64,000 nucleotides of DNA from Alphaproteobacteria bacterium US3C007. GTDB taxonomy: Bacteria > Pseudomonadota > Alphaproteobacteria > Rhodobacterales > Rhodobacteraceae. Shown here piece after piece: positions 1 through 9,177 of the stretch. The notes under the pieces are model-generated. The model was given only the letters and a program-made list of their open reading frames with translations. It had not been told where the DNA came from and did no database searches. Every line of letters starts with the position of its first letter. Within the stretch, counting starts at the first letter, position 1. The stretch covers positions 2,542,001 through 2,606,000 of the forward strand of contig CP139918.1 of the NCBI GenBank assembly GCA_034423775.1. Direction: 5' to 3'. The position numbers and the translations under genes were made by a program.

Positions 1-243
1 TGGGTAGAGGTGGCCATAACCGCGCATTTATTTTGATATGTCGGGGCGGTACTGTGAATTGGAAGGCAAAATTGCAGCTAGAGCCTACGTTATTTTCCAA
101 AACTCTAATTTGTGCCTGCCTTGATCGTGCGTGTCGTTTCGGCGTTCAACCCAGAAATCTAAAGAATTGGATCTTTTGATGAGGCCTCAGTATAGCATTG
201 TCGCGTTACAGTGTGAAATAGGCTCAATCCAATCTCGGCTAAG

Positions 244-492
244 TTGATACTCAAATTAATTTTCCGTTCGGTTGCTTACTTTTTTCCAAAGTCGAAAATA
301 GTATTTGGCTATATATTTATGGTGTTGATGCACCTCTTCGGAGCGTTTTTGATATTGGTTGCTTACGCGGATTACGGAACTGAGTCCAACTCAGTTGTGC
401 AGTTTGAGATAATCCTTGGACTCACTTTTGTGCTGATTGGGTGGGTTCTGGGTTTTATCTTGATTAAACAGGGGCGCTCTGCACAAAAGTAA
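244..492 (+). CDS. small two-helix membrane protein, hypothetical
   Basis: I do not recognise this 82-residue protein. It has two clear hydrophobic stretches, about residues 20-40 and 55-73, separated by a short polar loop, followed by a basic tail (KQGRSAQK), so a small inner-membrane protein is likely. The start used is TTG; no strong ribosome binding site is visible and the true start could be a later codon. It stands alone ahead of a lipoprotein gene on the same strand. The AT-rich composition resembles accessory DNA. It could also be a chance ORF, so confidence is low. Confidence 0.35.
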   Translation: MILKLIFRSVAYFFPKSKIVFGYIFMVLMHLFGAFLILVAYADYGTESNSVVQFEIILGLTFVLIGWVLGFILIKQGRSAQK

Positions 493-786
493 CGGAAGCC
501 GCAGGCTCAATTTCCAGAGTTTTTGGTTCAATTTGCAATGATAGACAGTTCATGCCGCATCCAGCCTTTCGATCTTTATTCACGCAGGTGATCGAAATCG
601 CATCAGTGAATGAAAATTTGCCTCTTAATATATCGAAAAGGCAATTTATCACCTCATCGGCGTATTGCGGTTCGCTGTTGAAAAGTATCATTTCTAGTTG
701 CTTTTCGTATCGGCAGCATGCGACTATCTTCGCAAAGCTCTTTGTCACTTATTAATTTATATTGCAGCAAAAAGGACGGAAAAGTC

Positions 787-1167
787 ATGTTTAAGAATTT
801 AACAATTATACTAATGGGCAGTATTATGGTTTCTGGGTGCCTTTCTGGAGGAGCTCCAGAAAGACCAAGAGATGTAGCAGATGTGTCTTCTTCCGACACA
901 TCAACGATTATTGATCCTAAAATCGTGAAGTCTTCGGAGGAGGGGATCGAAATTAAATATGCGCAATTATCCTTCGGCTTTGATGCAGGCTGTAACCCTT
1001 ACAAAACATATTCTTCTGACTTAAACGAATGTGCCAAGTTGCCAGAAAATGTGAAAGATATAGCAATAGAGCACTGTGCTGAGAGCGGTAAGAAAGCCGT
1101 ATTTTTAGGCAATAAAACCAGCCTGCTACAAATGACGATTTCTGAATTCAGTTGTGAAGAAACATAG
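787..1167 (+). CDS. putative lipoprotein, hypothetical
   Basis: A 126-residue protein with a lipoprotein signal: MFKN, a hydrophobic core, then a VSGC lipobox with the Cys at about residue 19, followed by a Ser/Gly/Pro-rich linker. The mature part is acidic and contains four further Cys (near CNPY, NECAK, HCAES and SCEET), which could form disulfides in the periplasm. The reading frame is open further upstream, but ATG 787 is preferred because AGGACGG lies about 10 bases ahead and the signal peptide begins there. The family is not recognised. A weak hairpin (CCTTT...AAAGG followed by a T run) lies just after the stop. Confidence 0.55.
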   Translation: MFKNLTIILMGSIMVSGCLSGGAPERPRDVADVSSSDTSTIIDPKIVKSSEEGIEIKYAQLSFGFDAGCNPYKTYSSDLNECAKLPENVKDIAIEHCAESGKKAVFLGNKTSLLQMTISEFSCEET

Positions 1168-1439
1168 ACAAAACCTTTTTATGAAAGGGCTTTTTCCACG
1201 CATCGTGGATCAGTGATATTTGAGCCGCTGGGTGCGGTTGCGGGCGTGTTCGGGCAAATCTCAAAACTGTTCAATCACGTTCGCGCGCCACGAATTGTGG
1301 GCTTATCTCTTATCAGGTGATCAGTTTTCGGTTGCGCGGATGGGTAAAGTCCGGTCCGGTTGTCTGTAATCCACGGCTCTTGATTCAATTTCATGTCTTT
1401 CAGTTTTATCGCGAAACATGAATTTCTATGGCATCGGCC

Positions 1440-2372
1440 TCACCAGTTGATGCCTCGATCTGAAAGCCGGCGTTGAACCCGGCCCGGATAATCGGTGACA
1501 ATCGCGTCGACACCTAAATCGATCATCTGATCAATCTCGGTTGGCTCGTTGGCGGTCCAGGCTGCAACGCACAGACCCAACTCTTTGGCAAGTGCTGTCG
1601 TTTTGGGGGTTATGTCAGCAATATAGGGGCACCAAAGCGCGCCACCAGCAGCCTCTACCATTTTCGGGATATTATCCTCACATCCAGAAAAACCGGGGCT
1701 TATGGAATGCGCTGAATCTTCGCCCTGATGCGGCATATTTTTGGGCATTTGGGTAAGAAATGAAATTGGAATATCAGGCGCTTGTCGCGCGCATTCGGCA
1801 AGCAGATCCCAATCGAAGCTGTGCAAAAGCGTGCGCTGGGCAACCCCTGCAGCGCGGACTAGCCCGATAATGATTTCGATCAATTGCCTGCGATAATCGA
1901 TATCCTGCGCAAATTCGGGATCTGATTTGATTTCAAGCATGAATTTGGCATCGACAAATGGTGGTTGGCCTGCGGCTTTTAAAAGTTGGTAAAGGCTGGG
2001 AATACGAATATTATTCAGCTGGGCCCTTTCAGGAAAGCGCTGCCCATAGGCGGTCGTGCCATCAATCCACCCGATATCAAATTTTTGGATTTCTGCCCAG
2101 CTTAGATGGGCGACTTTTGGTTCTTCATTTAGAAAACCTTTATCTGGGCCGCGGCAAATCGCGCCATGAAGATGATGATTATGGGTAATGACTGGTACCA
2201 TATCCGAGGTCATCAACACATCAAATTCCAATAGTGGGGTGCCCGTTTGCATCAGAAATTCAAATCCAATCATGGAATTTTCGGGCAAAATACCGCGCGC
2301 GCCGCGATGCCCGACCACGCGAATAAGGTTTGGACCCCCGCGAAAGGCTTCAACTGCGGGATGTTGCATCAA
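1440..2372 (-). CDS. ugpQ: glycerophosphodiester phosphodiesterase (GDPD family)
   Basis: A 310-residue GDPD-fold enzyme, expected to hydrolyse glycerophosphodiesters to glycerol-3-phosphate plus an alcohol. The catalytic pattern is visible: GHRGARG with His22/Arg23, PENS near 30-33, ELD-like LEFD with Glu49 and Asp51, THNHH around 64-67, and a later LEIKSD. No signal peptide is seen, so it should act in the cytoplasm on imported diesters, as UgpQ does. It is the last gene of a leftward operon ugpB-A-E-C-Q and its start overlaps the ATPase stop by 4 bases, which suggests translational coupling. The placement directly behind the importer supports the substrate assignment. Confidence 0.88.
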   Translation of the reverse strand: MMQHPAVEAFRGGPNLIRVVGHRGARGILPENSMIGFEFLMQTGTPLLEFDVLMTSDMVPVITHNHHLHGAICRGPDKGFLNEEPKVAHLSWAEIQKFDIGWIDGTTAYGQRFPERAQLNNIRIPSLYQLLKAAGQPPFVDAKFMLEIKSDPEFAQDIDYRRQLIEIIIGLVRAAGVAQRTLLHSFDWDLLAECARQAPDIPISFLTQMPKNMPHQGEDSAHSISPGFSGCEDNIPKMVEAAGGALWCPYIADITPKTTALAKELGLCVAAWTANEPTEIDQMIDLGVDAIVTDYPGRVQRRLSDRGINW

Positions 2373-3427
2373 ACTGGCAACCTGCGCCCGGTCTCGGGAT
2401 CGAACAGATGGATGTTGGCGGGTTCAACGGCAAAGCCGATGTGAAAGGATTTGGTTTCTAAAAGATGCACGCCGGGTAAACTGGCGGTGATTGCTATATT
2501 GTCGAACCCCGTTAATTTTCCATGCAGCAGCGTGTTCGCACCCAGAGGTTCGGACATTTGTATCGAGGCGTTCAATGCTGCATCGGATGTTTTTACCAAA
2601 TGCTCGGGACGGATCCCTAGCTTGACAGGGCCATCGCGGCCCTGAGCGGGCCCAATAGGCAGATCTCTTATTTTCACCTGGCCCCCTTCGATATGCGCAT
2701 CGAAGATATTCATTGCTGGGCTGCCGATAAATTGAGCTGCAAATAGGGTTTGTGGTTTTTCATATACGTCTAAAGGCGTACCGATCTGTTCTGCGATGCC
2801 TCCATTCATCACGATCATACGGTCGGCCATGGTCATGGCTTCAACTTGATCATGGGTGACATATAGCGCGGTGATCCCCAATTTCTCTTGCAATTCCCGG
2901 ATTTCAAGCCGCATTTGAACGCGCAATTTGGCATCAAGGTTTGACAGGGGTTCATCGAATAAAAACACCGAAGGTTCGCGCACGATGGCCCGCCCCATTG
3001 CCACGCGTTGACGTTGACCGCCAGATAATTGGCGCGGTTTGCGCTCTAATAAGGGCTCTAGTTGCAACAGTTTTGCTGCATCTTGAACCTTAGCGTCAAT
3101 TTCGCTTTTGGGCAATTTCGCGATTTTCAAACCATAGCCCATATTTTGGCGCACGGACATATGCGGGTATAGCGCGTAATTTTGGAACACCATGGCGATG
3201 TCGCGATCCATCGGCTCTTTCTCATTCGCGCGTTCATCGCCGATAAAAATATCGCCCGATGTAATGGTCTCAAGCCCAGCAACCATACGCAGAAGCGTTG
3301 ATTTTCCACAGCCTGATGGGCCGACGATCACGATAAATTCGCCATCCTTAATTTCAGCATCTATCCCATGGATAACATGCGTGGCTCCAAAGCTTTTCTT
3401 GATATTTTTTAACGTAACATTTGCCAT
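2369..3427 (-). CDS. ugpC: sn-glycerol-3-phosphate-type ABC transporter ATPase
   Basis: A 352-residue ATPase of the MalK/UgpC class. Walker A (GPSGCGKST, about 37-45), Q-loop (MVFQNYALYPH), ABC signature (LSGGQRQR), Walker B (VFLFDEPLSNLDAK) and the H-loop (YVTHDQVEAMTMADR) are all present, followed by a C-terminal OB-like regulatory domain from about residue 240. The length is usual for UgpC/MalK. It powers the UgpA/UgpE permease pair encoded just upstream in the same operon; the gap to ugpE is 2 bases. MalK-like ATPases are sometimes shared between importers, so it could also serve other sugar systems. Confidence 0.9.
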   Translation of the reverse strand: MANVTLKNIKKSFGATHVIHGIDAEIKDGEFIVIVGPSGCGKSTLLRMVAGLETITSGDIFIGDERANEKEPMDRDIAMVFQNYALYPHMSVRQNMGYGLKIAKLPKSEIDAKVQDAAKLLQLEPLLERKPRQLSGGQRQRVAMGRAIVREPSVFLFDEPLSNLDAKLRVQMRLEIRELQEKLGITALYVTHDQVEAMTMADRMIVMNGGIAEQIGTPLDVYEKPQTLFAAQFIGSPAMNIFDAHIEGGQVKIRDLPIGPAQGRDGPVKLGIRPEHLVKTSDAALNASIQMSEPLGANTLLHGKLTGFDNIAITASLPGVHLLETKSFHIGFAVEPANIHLFDPETGRRLPV

Positions 3428-3429
3428 TT

Positions 3430-4284
3430 CTATTTCTCACTATCGACAAGGCCGCGCACGAAAAGCTTTTGCATCGAGACAACAACGATAACAGGGGGGA
3501 TCATCGCCAGAATCGATGTTGCCATGATCACGGGCCATTCAGCCACATCATCGCCGCTGGGGAACATTTGCTTTATACCCATCACGATCGTGTTCATTTC
3601 AGGGTCGGTTGTAATCAAAAGGGGCCAAAGATATTGGTTCCAGCCATAGATAAATAAGATCACAAAGAGCGCTGCGATATTTGTGCGGCTCATGGGCAGA
3701 ACGATATCAATGAAAAACCGCATCGGTTGCGCGCCGTCAACGCGCGCAGCCTCGGCCAGCTCATCCGGAATGGTGAGAAAAAATTGCCTAAACAGAAAGG
3801 TTGCGGTGGCTGATGCGATAAGCGGGAAAATAAGGCCGGAATAGCTGTTCAGCATACCAAAGCCGGCCACCACTTCAAAGGTGGGTAAAATACGCACTTC
3901 GACGGGCAGCATCAAGGTTAAGAAAATCATCCAAAAGAAAATGGTGCGGCCCGGAAACCGAAAATATACAATGGCAAAAGCACTGAGCAGAGAGATGATA
4001 ATTTTGCCAACGGCAATTCCGATCGCCATAATCAAACTGTTCATCAACATGGTGGCCACGGGCACGTTTACCCCCGATAACAAGGCGGTTTTATAATTTT
4101 CCCAAAAATGGCCTCCCGGCAGGAGAGGCATGGGCGGCGAGACGATCTCTGGTTGCGTCACGGTTGATGCAACAAAGGCCAGCCAGATCGGAAAGAAAAT
4201 AATTAAAACGCCGGTAATCATGAAACCATGCGTAAGCCAAAGGCCCATGCCGCGTTTTTCAACCATGCCAGAGCGCTGTTCCAT
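3430..4284 (-). CDS. ugpE: sn-glycerol-3-phosphate-type ABC permease
   Basis: A 284-residue CUT1-type inner-membrane permease with about six hydrophobic segments. The cytoplasmic coupling loop reads [20 protein letters not shown], the EAA motif (EAA---G) that docks on the ATPase. The start codon overlaps the ugpA stop by one base, so the two permeases are probably made in equal amounts. Position 3 of the importer set and the closeness of a GDPD gene favour glycerol-3-phosphate or glycerophosphodiesters as substrate, but CUT1 permeases cannot be told apart by motif alone. Confidence 0.87.
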   Translation of the reverse strand: MEQRSGMVEKRGMGLWLTHGFMITGVLIIFFPIWLAFVASTVTQPEIVSPPMPLLPGGHFWENYKTALLSGVNVPVATMLMNSLIMAIGIAVGKIIISLLSAFAIVYFRFPGRTIFFWMIFLTLMLPVEVRILPTFEVVAGFGMLNSYSGLIFPLIASATATFLFRQFFLTIPDELAEAARVDGAQPMRFFIDIVLPMSRTNIAALFVILFIYGWNQYLWPLLITTDPEMNTIVMGIKQMFPSGDDVAEWPVIMATSILAMIPPVIVVVSMQKLFVRGLVDSEK

Positions 4285-5165
4285 CAGTAATGCACTCTTT
4301 TCTCGATATATTTAAATTGGATAACCGTGAGCAGGCCAACCACGAAGAGAAGGATCACCGATTGGGCGGCGGATGAACCAAGATCTTGGCCGACAAACCC
4401 ATCGGAAAATACTTTATATACAAGAATGGTGGTGGATTGCTGCGGGCCGCCTGCCGTAATCGTATGAATGACGCCAAAAGTTTCAAAAAACGCGTAAACG
4501 ATGTTTACCACCAACAAGAAAAATGCTGTAGGCGATAAAAGTGGTAATATAACTGTGAAAAACCTCCGCCAAAACCGTGCGCCGTCGATCGCTGCTGCTT
4601 CAACAACTGAGCGTGGTACGGATTGCAGCGCGGCGAAGAAGAACAGGAAGTTATAGCTGATACGCCCCCATGCCGAAGCCACTACGACCAGCCCCATGGC
4701 TTCGCCACCATTGAGCACATGGTTCCAATCATAGCCCAAATGCCCCAGATACCATGAGACAACGCCGACGCGGGTGTTAAACATGAACAACCATAAAACC
4801 CCCGCAACGGCCGGTGCAACCGCATAAGGCCAGATGAGCAGGGTACGGTACACGCCCGAGCCCTTTATCAAACGATCTGCCAGCACGGCTAAAAACAGCG
4901 CTGGGATCATCGAACAGAGCGTGACCAACAAAGAGAACACGGCTGTGGTGATAAAAGATGCGCGATAATATTTATCGCTGATAAGAAATTCGAAATTTCC
5001 AAGCCCAACAAAGCGAGCAGAGAGGCCAAACGGATCGGGTATAAACAGCGATTGCCAAATAGCCTGTCCGGCTGGGTAAAAGAAAAATATCGCCGAGATC
5101 ATCACCTGCGGTGCAATCAACACCAGCGGCAGCAGCCAACCGCGAAAGGTGACGCGCTTTTCCAT
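4284..5165 (-). CDS. ugpA: sn-glycerol-3-phosphate-type ABC permease
   Basis: A 293-residue CUT1 permease with a long N-terminal membrane anchor ([20 protein letters not shown]) and five further helices. The EAA loop is [27 protein letters not shown]. It pairs with the next gene to form the membrane channel of the importer. A GC-rich hairpin lies in the 61-base gap between it and the binding-protein gene, which probably lowers its expression relative to the binding protein. Confidence 0.87.
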   Translation of the reverse strand: MEKRVTFRGWLLPLVLIAPQVMISAIFFFYPAGQAIWQSLFIPDPFGLSARFVGLGNFEFLISDKYYRASFITTAVFSLLVTLCSMIPALFLAVLADRLIKGSGVYRTLLIWPYAVAPAVAGVLWLFMFNTRVGVVSWYLGHLGYDWNHVLNGGEAMGLVVVASAWGRISYNFLFFFAALQSVPRSVVEAAAIDGARFWRRFFTVILPLLSPTAFFLLVVNIVYAFFETFGVIHTITAGGPQQSTTILVYKVFSDGFVGQDLGSSAAQSVILLFVVGLLTVIQFKYIEKRVHY

Positions 5166-5188
5166 AGAGGGCCTCGTTTAAAAAAGGT

Positions 5189-5212
5189 GCGGGCCCCTAT
5201 GCCGGAGCCCGC
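5189..5212 (-). terminator. intra-operon hairpin between ugpB and ugpA
   Basis: Read on the minus strand, GCGGGC...GCCCGC arms enclose a 12-base loop and are followed within a few bases by a run of six T. This is a rho-independent-type hairpin placed right after the binding-protein stop. Such partial terminators are a usual way to make more binding protein than permease. It may also protect the ugpB message from 3' decay. Confidence 0.6.
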
Positions 5213-5226
5213 GATTCACAATCCAC

Positions 5227-6537
5227 TTAGCGGTTTGCTTGTTCAAAGCGGCGCAACAGAGCATCGCCGCGCTCTTTGGCGCTGTCCATTGCCTCTTGTG
5301 CTGATTTGTCACCAGACCAGATGGCTTCCAGCTCTTCATCGATGATGCCGCGGATTTGATCAAAGCTGCCCAGCCGTAACCCTTTCGAGTTTGCTGTAGG
5401 TTGCTTCGCTGTCATTTGGATCACAGCGATATCAGTGCCTGGGTTTTTATCATAAAATCCCGAGGCGCGGGTTGCATCGCCAGCTTCGGATGTGATCGGC
5501 AAATAGCCAGTGTTTTGATGCCATGCGGCTTGCACATCCGATGTAGACAAGAAGCTCAAGAATGCCCCAACGCCTTTATATTCATCTGCGCTATGGCCTT
5601 CCATCACCCAAAGTGATGCACCGCCAATAATCGTGTTTTGAGGCTCATCAGCGACGGCTTTCCAATAGGGAAGTGGGCGGACTTCAAAATCAAACTTTGC
5701 TTCCGAGCTGATGCCCGCATAGCCAGCCGAACTTTCGGTAAACAGCGCACATTCGCCGGCACGAAAATTTGCACCGCCTTCATTGCGGCGGCCTGTATAG
5801 ATAAACTTTCCATCTTTCGCCCATTGGCCCATCGCTGACAGATGCGCCACTTGCGCCGGCCCGTTCAGGCTTAGTTCGGTATCAAGGCCTGCAAAACCAT
5901 TGTCTTGTGTGGCAAATGGTACGTTATGATAGGCAGAGAAATTCTCAAGATGGATCCAGCTTTGCCAAGCAGTTACCAAGGGGCAATCTTCACCTCCGGC
6001 TTTAAGCTGGTCTAAAACGTCTCCCACTTGCTCCCAAGTTGACATATCGCTATCGGGGTCAACACCCGCTGCAGACATTGCATCGCGGTTTACCCATAAA
6101 ACTGGTGTGGATGAGTTGAACGGCAAAGATAGCATATCGCCTTCGGTGGTTGTGTAATAGCCTTTGACAGCGCCGATATAAGCATCGGGGTCAAAAGATG
6201 CACCACTTTCAGCCATCACTTGGTACACCGGTTTAACAGCGCCTTTTGCAGCCATCATCGTGGCGGTACCAACTTCATACACCATCAGAATATTCGGCTG
6301 TTCTTTTGCGCGGAACGCAGCAATACCAGCGTTTAACGTTTCTGAGTAGTTTCCTTTGTGGGTTTGCACGACCTCGTAGTCGCTTTGGCCGGCGTTGAAA
6401 TCTTCAACTTGCGCGGCGACCAATTCACCCAAACGCCCGGTAAACGCGTGCCAGAAATGCACCTCGGTTTTGGCCATAGCTGCAATTGGTGACAGCACAG
6501 CGGTTGCGGCGACAGCGCCGATCAAATGTTTTTTCAT
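5227..6537 (-). CDS. ugpB: periplasmic substrate-binding protein, glycerol-3-phosphate type
   Basis: A 436-residue extracellular solute-binding protein (family 1). It has a classical Sec signal peptide, MKKH plus hydrophobic core ending AAMA, with cleavage before KTEVHFWHAF. The body shows the usual UgpB layout (EVHFWHAFTGRLGE, later LSLPFNSSTPVLWVNRDA and NTIIGGASLWVM). The frame is open 35 codons further upstream, but ATG 6537 is chosen because GGGAGAG sits 6 bases ahead and the signal peptide starts there. First gene of the leftward importer operon, divergent from a LysR gene. Confidence 0.88.
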   Translation of the reverse strand: MKKHLIGAVAATAVLSPIAAMAKTEVHFWHAFTGRLGELVAAQVEDFNAGQSDYEVVQTHKGNYSETLNAGIAAFRAKEQPNILMVYEVGTATMMAAKGAVKPVYQVMAESGASFDPDAYIGAVKGYYTTTEGDMLSLPFNSSTPVLWVNRDAMSAAGVDPDSDMSTWEQVGDVLDQLKAGGEDCPLVTAWQSWIHLENFSAYHNVPFATQDNGFAGLDTELSLNGPAQVAHLSAMGQWAKDGKFIYTGRRNEGGANFRAGECALFTESSAGYAGISSEAKFDFEVRPLPYWKAVADEPQNTIIGGASLWVMEGHSADEYKGVGAFLSFLSTSDVQAAWHQNTGYLPITSEAGDATRASGFYDKNPGTDIAVIQMTAKQPTANSKGLRLGSFDQIRGIIDEELEAIWSGDKSAQEAMDSAKERGDALLRRFEQANR

Positions 6538-6663
6538 ATTACTCTCCCGTACATCGTTTGCGATGCTTGTTACGCCGCGTGCCGTGTTGCCCGCGGACCT
6601 CGTTACTAAAGATGAGCTTATCAGCGCAAAAATATAATTCAAGATGCCGAATATATAAAAACG

Positions 6664-6680
6664 TATAACATTATATTATA
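6664..6680. promoter_or_regulatory. palindrome in the ugpB/LysR divergent promoter
   Basis: The perfect dyad TATAA-N7-TTATA lies in the 173-base divergent intergenic region, 31 bases before the LysR start. It fits the T-N11-A shape of LysR boxes. It is very AT-rich, so overlap with a promoter -10 element is also possible. Binding by the neighbouring LysR protein is an inference from position. Confidence 0.4.
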
Positions 6681-6710
6681 AATATTTCGAATCATGAAGG
6701 GAGATGGGCG

Positions 6711-7628
6711 ATGACACAACGAAAAGCGCCGCGTATACGCCAGTTAGAGGCGTTAATGGCTGTTATTACAAATGGGTCGGTCACCGCTGCAGCGGCTGAT
6801 CTTGGAATCAGTCAACCTGCGGCCAGCCGTCTGATCGCCGATCTGGCAAAAGAGTTTGATTTTCCTTTATTTGACAAGCGTGATGGTCAGTTGGTGCCCT
6901 CGCAAGAGGTGCGGCTTTTGGTGCCCGATATCAAGCGGGTCTTAGAGCTGATGCGGCAGATTTCAGATCTGAGCCAAGATATCACAAATCGAAAAGCCGG
7001 TCACATCCGTATCGCATGCTTGCCAGGGTTTGCCACGAGCCATTTGCCACAAGTTGTTGCCGAGTTTTTAAAGGGCCGTCCAGGCGTGAGCCTCACCATC
7101 GAGCCTGATCGCCCGGAGCGCATTCTAGAATGGATGATAGGGGAGCAATATGATTTTGGAATCACGGACGGATTTATCGGACATCCAGCGGTAGACCGCC
7201 ATTATCTTGAGATCCGTACGGTTTGTGTGTTTCCCAAAGGCCATGCTTTAGAGGCCAAAACGCAGATTGGGCCCGCTGATCTTGAAAATGAAAATATCAT
7301 CCACACAAGGCGAGACAGTGATTTCTTCTTGAAATTATCGCGCTGTTTTCAAGATGCTCAAATTCCAATGAATTCGCATATAGAGGTCCGTCAATTCACC
7401 GCAGCCTGCGAACTGGTTTGCACTGGTGTTGGGGTGTCGGTCGTCAGTGAATTGGATGCGGTTAAGTATCAAAAGCTTGGTCTTGGATTTCGCCCCTTTA
7501 CGCCCAGTCTACCGCATGGGTTGTCTTTGGTGCGGCCAATTTTGAAAAAACCCTCCTTGGTCACGTTGGAGTTTATGGAACATTTTAGAGACAGCCTTAT
7601 CCCTTTCAGCATAAATCAGGCGCCATGA
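6711..7628 (+). CDS. LysR-family transcriptional regulator
   Basis: A 305-residue LysR regulator. The N-terminal winged helix-turn-helix (residues about 8-65) shows QLEALMAVITNGSVTAAAADLGISQPAASRLI, and residues about 93-300 form the periplasmic-binding-like effector domain starting GHIRIACLPG. It has normal family length. It is transcribed divergently from the ugpBAECQ operon and therefore is the obvious candidate regulator of glycerophosphate uptake, and of itself. In enteric bacteria ugp is under PhoB; no clear pho box was found here, so the control may differ. The inducer is unknown. Confidence 0.85.
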   Translation: MTQRKAPRIRQLEALMAVITNGSVTAAAADLGISQPAASRLIADLAKEFDFPLFDKRDGQLVPSQEVRLLVPDIKRVLELMRQISDLSQDITNRKAGHIRIACLPGFATSHLPQVVAEFLKGRPGVSLTIEPDRPERILEWMIGEQYDFGITDGFIGHPAVDRHYLEIRTVCVFPKGHALEAKTQIGPADLENENIIHTRRDSDFFLKLSRCFQDAQIPMNSHIEVRQFTAACELVCTGVGVSVVSELDAVKYQKLGLGFRPFTPSLPHGLSLVRPILKKPSLVTLEFMEHFRDSLIPFSINQAP

Positions 7629-7731
7629 GGGGTATCAGTGCCGGATTACACACAAACGCATATTCATTTTTCGTATTTTTGAAATTTCAAGCTAAGATTT
7701 TAACCGCCGGTTTGCCGGCAATCGTGCAGTG

Positions 7732-8616
7732 TTAAATCCGCTTAACGCGCCAATCGGCAAAAATACCAGATTCTTTGCAGAAAATATCGGTCTCATGTCC
7801 GGAAAACATCCCGTCCTGTGTGACAAGCACGCTGCGCCACCCTCTGGCCGTGGCACCTAAAATATCTGTATGAAGCGTATCGCCGCACATTATAATTTCA
7901 TTTGGGTTAAGCTGCGGAAGGCTGTTCTCCACCAATGTGTAAACTTCCGGAAAGGGCTTTCCGAAGAACCGTATGTCGGTGATGCCGCGATCTAACAGAA
8001 GATGCCCATAAAACCCTGGCTCCAGCGAGAAACCAGTTTCCCGCGGGGCCACCAAATCCGCATTTGCGATGAGCACAGGGCGGGCATTTGTGATCAGTGA
8101 GGCTTCGAGCAGCTGTTGTTTTTGCGCCGACCAATTGGCCGAGGATAGAAATAAAAACCCATCCACTGCCTCATATTCGCTAGCGTTCTGCCCAAGCCGG
8201 GTGTGCTGAAATTTGATATCGGTCAATGCGTCATCGGGATCGGCAATTATACCCCAGTGGTTTTGCGTCAGCGCAGATAGCGTGGCATCGCGGCTGGTGA
8301 TGATTTCTGCGGCTTCTATCGTTACGCCTAGCCGATCAAACTTTTCCAATGCACGGGTGCGATCATAACTCGCGGCATTGGTGAGAATGCGTATTTCACA
8401 GCCCTGTTGGCGCAATTGGCTTAAGCGTTGATCCGCCCCTTCGATAAGGCAATCACCGACATTCAATACGCCAAAAGCATCAAAGACAAAGGCGCCAGCT
8501 TTCCCCGAGATCTCCGTGAGGTTTTCAATATCCAACATAGTTTTGTTTTGCGGGGCGGTCGGCAGTTTGTGTCGGATTTCTTGGTAACGTTGAAAGGCGG
8601 TGGCGGTTGATAGCAT
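7732..8616 (-). CDS. HAD-superfamily class IIA phosphatase (TIGR01459-like)
   Basis: A 294-residue HAD hydrolase of the NagD/IIA class. Motif I is FDAFGVLN (nucleophile Asp, with the usual second Asp replaced by Phe, as is common in the TIGR01459 group), motif II is LTNAAS, motif III lies at FGKPFPEVY and motif IV is CGDTLHTDILGA. Class IIA includes glycerol-3-phosphate, phosphoglycolate and pyridoxal-phosphate phosphatases. Lying between two phosphoester/sugar importers, it may dephosphorylate an imported product such as glycerol-3-phosphate; this is inference. It is convergent with the LysR gene and divergent from the second ABC operon. Confidence 0.75.
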   Translation of the reverse strand: MLSTATAFQRYQEIRHKLPTAPQNKTMLDIENLTEISGKAGAFVFDAFGVLNVGDCLIEGADQRLSQLRQQGCEIRILTNAASYDRTRALEKFDRLGVTIEAAEIITSRDATLSALTQNHWGIIADPDDALTDIKFQHTRLGQNASEYEAVDGFLFLSSANWSAQKQQLLEASLITNARPVLIANADLVAPRETGFSLEPGFYGHLLLDRGITDIRFFGKPFPEVYTLVENSLPQLNPNEIIMCGDTLHTDILGATARGWRSVLVTQDGMFSGHETDIFCKESGIFADWRVKRI

Positions 8617-9177
8617 TTAAAAGTCACTTTTTGATCATTTCAAGCCGGAACACCCAGCAGACTCGTGCCAGCTTACCTGAAGCTGATCGAAAAAAAAGAA
8701 AAAACGCCAAATTTTTGTAGTTTTGTAGTTTAAAAATTCTCTTTTCATAATTTTTCATCAAAAATTTTTTGGAAATCTAATATTTTTGTTGTTTTGTTGT
8801 TTTTTGTGGGGCATGCTTCCCTCAAAGAAGAAGCAATGGCTTTGCGGTGCCGCGCATGGATGATATTTAGGCGCTAAAGCGTAAAAAATTAATTGCTCGA
8901 TTTAGGGAGATGTAAAAACCAAACAGATCATGGGGGATAGGGCTGGGCCCGTCGGCTATGTCTATAATATTTCAACCCAAAGCGGATGCAATGTGAGCCG
9001 GTCAGGTTGGCAAGAGCGCCGCTTTTTTAGGTGTAATTGATTTGGTTTGTGAGTGAAAAAGGCGATGAAGATTATTTTTACAATGGAATATAATATGGTT
9101 AGATCTGACTCGCAAAATGCGAGGCGAAATATTCGCTTGCCCTTGCTGGTTTCTCTTTGTGAGTGGCAGAGGCAGAT
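8617..9177. other. 561-base divergent intergenic region
   Basis: No convincing gene is seen. The stretch is strongly AT-rich between about 8690 and 8810, where T/G repeat clusters occur (listed separately), and becomes more balanced after 8930. It separates the leftward HAD gene from the rightward second ABC operon and is long enough to hold promoters for both. Confidence 0.6.
8712..8807. promoter_or_regulatory. two T/G-rich direct-repeat clusters upstream of the second ABC operon
   Basis: At 8712-8730 the unit TTTTGTAG occurs twice in tandem. About 71 bases downstream, at 8783-8807, the related unit TTTTGTTG occurs twice, followed by TTTTTTG. Spacing of about seven helical turns would place both clusters on the same face. 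DeoR-family repressors often bind TGTTT-like direct repeats, and a DeoR gene lies in the downstream operon, so these are candidate operators. Poly-T bias alone could also create such patterns. Confidence 0.4.

Noticed and set aside
464..748. Leftward 94-codon frame between the first two small genes
   Set aside because: It starts at GTG without a ribosome binding site and overlaps the end of the 82-residue membrane-protein frame. No family recognised; kept out as unsupported.
1168..1439. Possible transposase scrap before the GDPD gene
   Set aside because: Minus-strand translation gives short pieces with stops and no firm transposase motif.
6538..6710. Pho box ahead of ugpB
   Set aside because: No pair of CTGTCAT-like repeats with 4-base spacing was seen; only AT-rich dyads are present.
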